From positions 1-6,850 of the forward strand of contig DOIU01000482.1 in the NCBI GenBank assembly GCA_003511825.1: a stretch of 6,850 nucleotides of DNA, written 5' to 3'. Origin of the DNA: Gammaproteobacteria bacterium. GTDB taxonomy: Bacteria > Pseudomonadota > Gammaproteobacteria > Granulosicoccales > Granulosicoccaceae. Shown here piece by piece: positions 5,662 through 6,850 of the stretch. The stretch's first letter is position 1, and every line of letters starts with the position of its first letter. Both the position numbers and the translations under genes were made by a program. A model generated the notes under the pieces. That model saw only the letters and a list, made by a program, of their open reading frames with translations. It ran no database searches and was not told where the DNA came from.

Positions 5662-5742
5662 ATGGCTACTGGGTTTTGTAGTAGTTTCAAAAGACAGCCT
5701 TCCTATGTGTCTTCGATAAAAGCATTACCCGCTACCGTTTAG
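5662..5742 (+). CDS. Possible 26-codon leader ORF upstream of rho
   Basis: An ATG at 5662, a few bases after the predicted transcription start, opens a 26-residue frame (MATGFCSSFKRQPSYV and on) ending in TAG at 5742. It is Ser/Thr-rich and slightly basic, broadly like E. coli RhoL in size and position, but I see no clear sequence identity and no good Shine-Dalgarno sequence. A second start (ATG at 5705, four codons) lies within it in another frame. It may be translated as a leader that competes with Rho loading, or be chance. Confidence 0.2.
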   Translation: MATGFCSSFKRQPSYVSSIKALPATV

Positions 5743-5774
5743 TCGTCTGATCCGTCTGACAAAATTCATCAAGC

Positions 5775-5792
5775 TGGCCGCTGACGCGGTTA
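5775..5792 (+). promoter_or_regulatory. Compact GC stem-loop in the rho leader
   Basis: TGGCCGC (5775-5781) and GCGGTTA (5786-5792) form seven pairs, two of them G-U, around the loop TGAC. It lies 61 bases before the rho start and is not followed by a U-run. AAGCT/AGCTT (5771-5775 and 5810-5814) could form an alternative wider stem sharing T5775. Confidence 0.4.
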
Positions 5793-5811
5793 ATGACCCC
5801 TTAGTTGCAAG

Positions 5812-5853
5812 CTTTCATCACTGTTTACTTAACCTTACCTTCTATTTACACCT
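5812..5853 (+). promoter_or_regulatory. G-depleted, pyrimidine-rich tract before the rho start (rut-like)
   Basis: These 42 bases contain a single G (5823) and many YC dinucleotides, the composition Rho prefers for primary RNA binding. The tract runs directly to the ATG and leaves no room for a Shine-Dalgarno sequence. It could serve as a rho-utilisation site in autogenous control, and as an unstructured S1-type ribosome entry region. Composition is observed; function is inferred from known rho autoregulation. Confidence 0.4.
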
Positions 5854-6850
5854 ATGAATCTTACTGATCTTAAGCAGAAATCAGCCTCTGAGTTGATCGA
5901 GATTGCTCAGGAGATGGGCCTTGAAAATATGGCCCGTCAGCGCAAACAAGACATCATCTTTTCCGTATTGAAAGCCCACTCTAAAAAGGGTGAAAACATC
6001 TTCGGTGGAGGCGTCCTGGAGATTCTGCAGGACGGGTTCGGTTTCTTGCGTTCAGCAGACAGCTCCTATCTTGCGGGCCCTGACGATATTTATGTGTCTC
6101 CCAGTCAGATTAGGCGATTCAGTTTGCGCACGGGTGACAGCATTTCCGGAAAAATACGTCCCCCCAAGGAGGGCGAGCGCTATTTTGCCTTGCTGAAAGT
6201 GGACGAAATCAATTTCGGGCCGCCAGAAAATTCTAAGAGCAAGGTGCTGTTTGAGAATTTAACCCCATTGCATCCGACCTCGCGCTTACAGATGGAGCGC
6301 GGAAACGGCAGCACGGAAGATATCACCGCACGCGTTATCGACTTTGCAGCACCGATTGGTAAAGGGCAGCGCGCATTGATTGTATCGCCGCCAAAAGCCG
6401 GTAAAACGCTGATGCTGCAGAACATTGCGCAAAGTATCGCGGTTAACCATCCGGAGTGCTATCTCATCGTGTTACTCATTGATGAGCGCCCCGAAGAGGT
6501 GACCGAAATGGAGCGCATGGTTCAGGGTGAAGTGATTTCCAGTACCTTTGATGAGCCCGCGAGTCGCCATGTTCAGGTGGCCGAGATGGTTATTGAAAAA
6601 GCCAAGCGTCTGGTTGAGCACAAGAAAGATGTTGTGATTCTCCTCGATTCCATTACACGTTTGGCGCGCGCCTACAACACGGTTGTGCCTTCCTCTGGCA
6701 AAGTATTAACCGGTGGTGTTGACGCCAATGCCTTGCATCGACCAAAGCGCTTTTTCGGTGCGGCGCGTAACGTCGAAGAAGGGGGTAGCTTGTCCATTAT
6801 TGCGACGGCTCTGATTGATACGGGCTCCAAAATGGATGAAGTTATCTACG
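5854..6850 (+). CDS. rho: Transcription termination factor Rho, N-terminal 332 codons (cut by right edge)
   Basis: Rho is the hexameric RNA-DNA helicase that terminates transcription at rut-containing RNAs. About 80% of the usual 419 residues are visible, without frameshift. The N-terminal helical domain starts MNLTDLKQKSASELIEIA. The cold-shock-like RNA-binding domain has DGFGFLRS at 60-67, and Phe62, Phe64, Tyr80, Glu108, Arg109 and Tyr110 all lie at E. coli positions. The ATPase part has the Walker A motif PPKAGKT (179-185), catalytic-region Glu211 in LIDERPEEV, Walker B ending at Asp265 in ILLDSITR, and a secondary-site Q-loop at about 278-290 including Lys283. The window ends inside MDEVIY, before the R-loop region. 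The ATG at 5854 fits the family N-terminus, but no Shine-Dalgarno sequence precedes it. It follows trxA after 357 bp with its own promoter candidate, implying mainly separate transcription. Confidence 0.98.
   Translation, partial: MNLTDLKQKSASELIEIAQEMGLENMARQRKQDIIFSVLKAHSKKGENIFGGGVLEILQDGFGFLRSADSSYLAGPDDIYVSPSQIRRFSLRTGDSISGKIRPPKEGERYFALLKVDEINFGPPENSKSKVLFENLTPLHPTSRLQMERGNGSTEDITARVIDFAAPIGKGQRALIVSPPKAGKTLMLQNIAQSIAVNHPECYLIVLLIDERPEEVTEMERMVQGEVISSTFDEPASRHVQVAEMVIEKAKRLVEHKKDVVILLDSITRLARAYNTVVPSSGKVLTGGVDANALHRPKRFFGAARNVEEGGSLSIIATALIDTGSKMDEVIY

Larger units (their letters stand above)
5497..5853 (+). other. trxA-rho intergenic region (rho leader)
   Basis: This 357-bp gap holds three foldable stem-loops, a promoter candidate, a possible short leader ORF and a pyrimidine-rich tract, annotated separately. 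In E. coli the rho leader is long, encodes the short RhoL and is subject to Rho-dependent attenuation. The general architecture is similar, but I cannot align the sequences. Two longer open frames here (from 5500 and 5507) have no recognisable domain. Confidence 0.55.

Noticed and set aside
5507..5719. 70-residue frame with a hydrophobic stretch after trxA
   Set aside because: It needs a TTG start, overlaps the stem-loops and rho promoter candidate, and has no recognisable domain or ribosome site.

Overview
The window looks like ordinary chromosome from a gammaproteobacterium. The strongest evidence is a rhlB gene divergent from trxA and rho, a layout known from E. coli and relatives, and a Rho protein that keeps E. 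coli residue numbering through the Walker A motif. The Rho sequence resembles Pseudomonadales/Oceanospirillales/Cellvibrionales-type Rho more than enteric Rho; this taxonomic narrowing is from memory of family sequences and is tentative.

Layout, left to right. Positions 1-529 (minus) hold the N-terminal part of a TolC-family outer-membrane efflux channel that runs off the left edge. Positions 701-1363 (minus) encode a protein-L-isoaspartate methyltransferase homologue lacking the usual substrate-site motif. Positions 1611-1814 (minus) encode a 67-residue CspA-family cold-shock protein with a long upstream leader. Positions 2247-3404 (plus) encode an orphan glycosyltransferase-like protein, the least understood gene here. 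It converges on rhlB (3407-4729, minus), with only two bases between the stop codons. After a 440-bp gap, trxA (5170-5496, plus) and the first 332 codons of rho (5854-6850, plus, cut by the right edge) follow.

Functional links. RhlB (RNA helicase), Rho (RNA-dependent transcription terminator) and the cold-shock protein all act on RNA structure or transcript fate. Thioredoxin is the general disulfide reductant that sits with rho by conserved synteny. TolC and the methyltransferase homologue lie on the same strand 171 bp apart and may be co-transcribed, but no functional link is visible. The glycosyltransferase-like gene has no glycan-biosynthesis neighbours.

The non-coding stretches hold most of the unexplained signal. 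The 357-bp trxA-rho gap contains three foldable stem-loops, a fair sigma-70 promoter, a possible 26-codon leader ORF and a 42-base pyrimidine-rich tract with a single G directly before the rho start, which has no Shine-Dalgarno sequence. The rhlB leader has a perfect 7-bp inverted repeat. No mobile element, CRISPR array, tRNA or rRNA was found, and I see no convincing new defence or mobile system.
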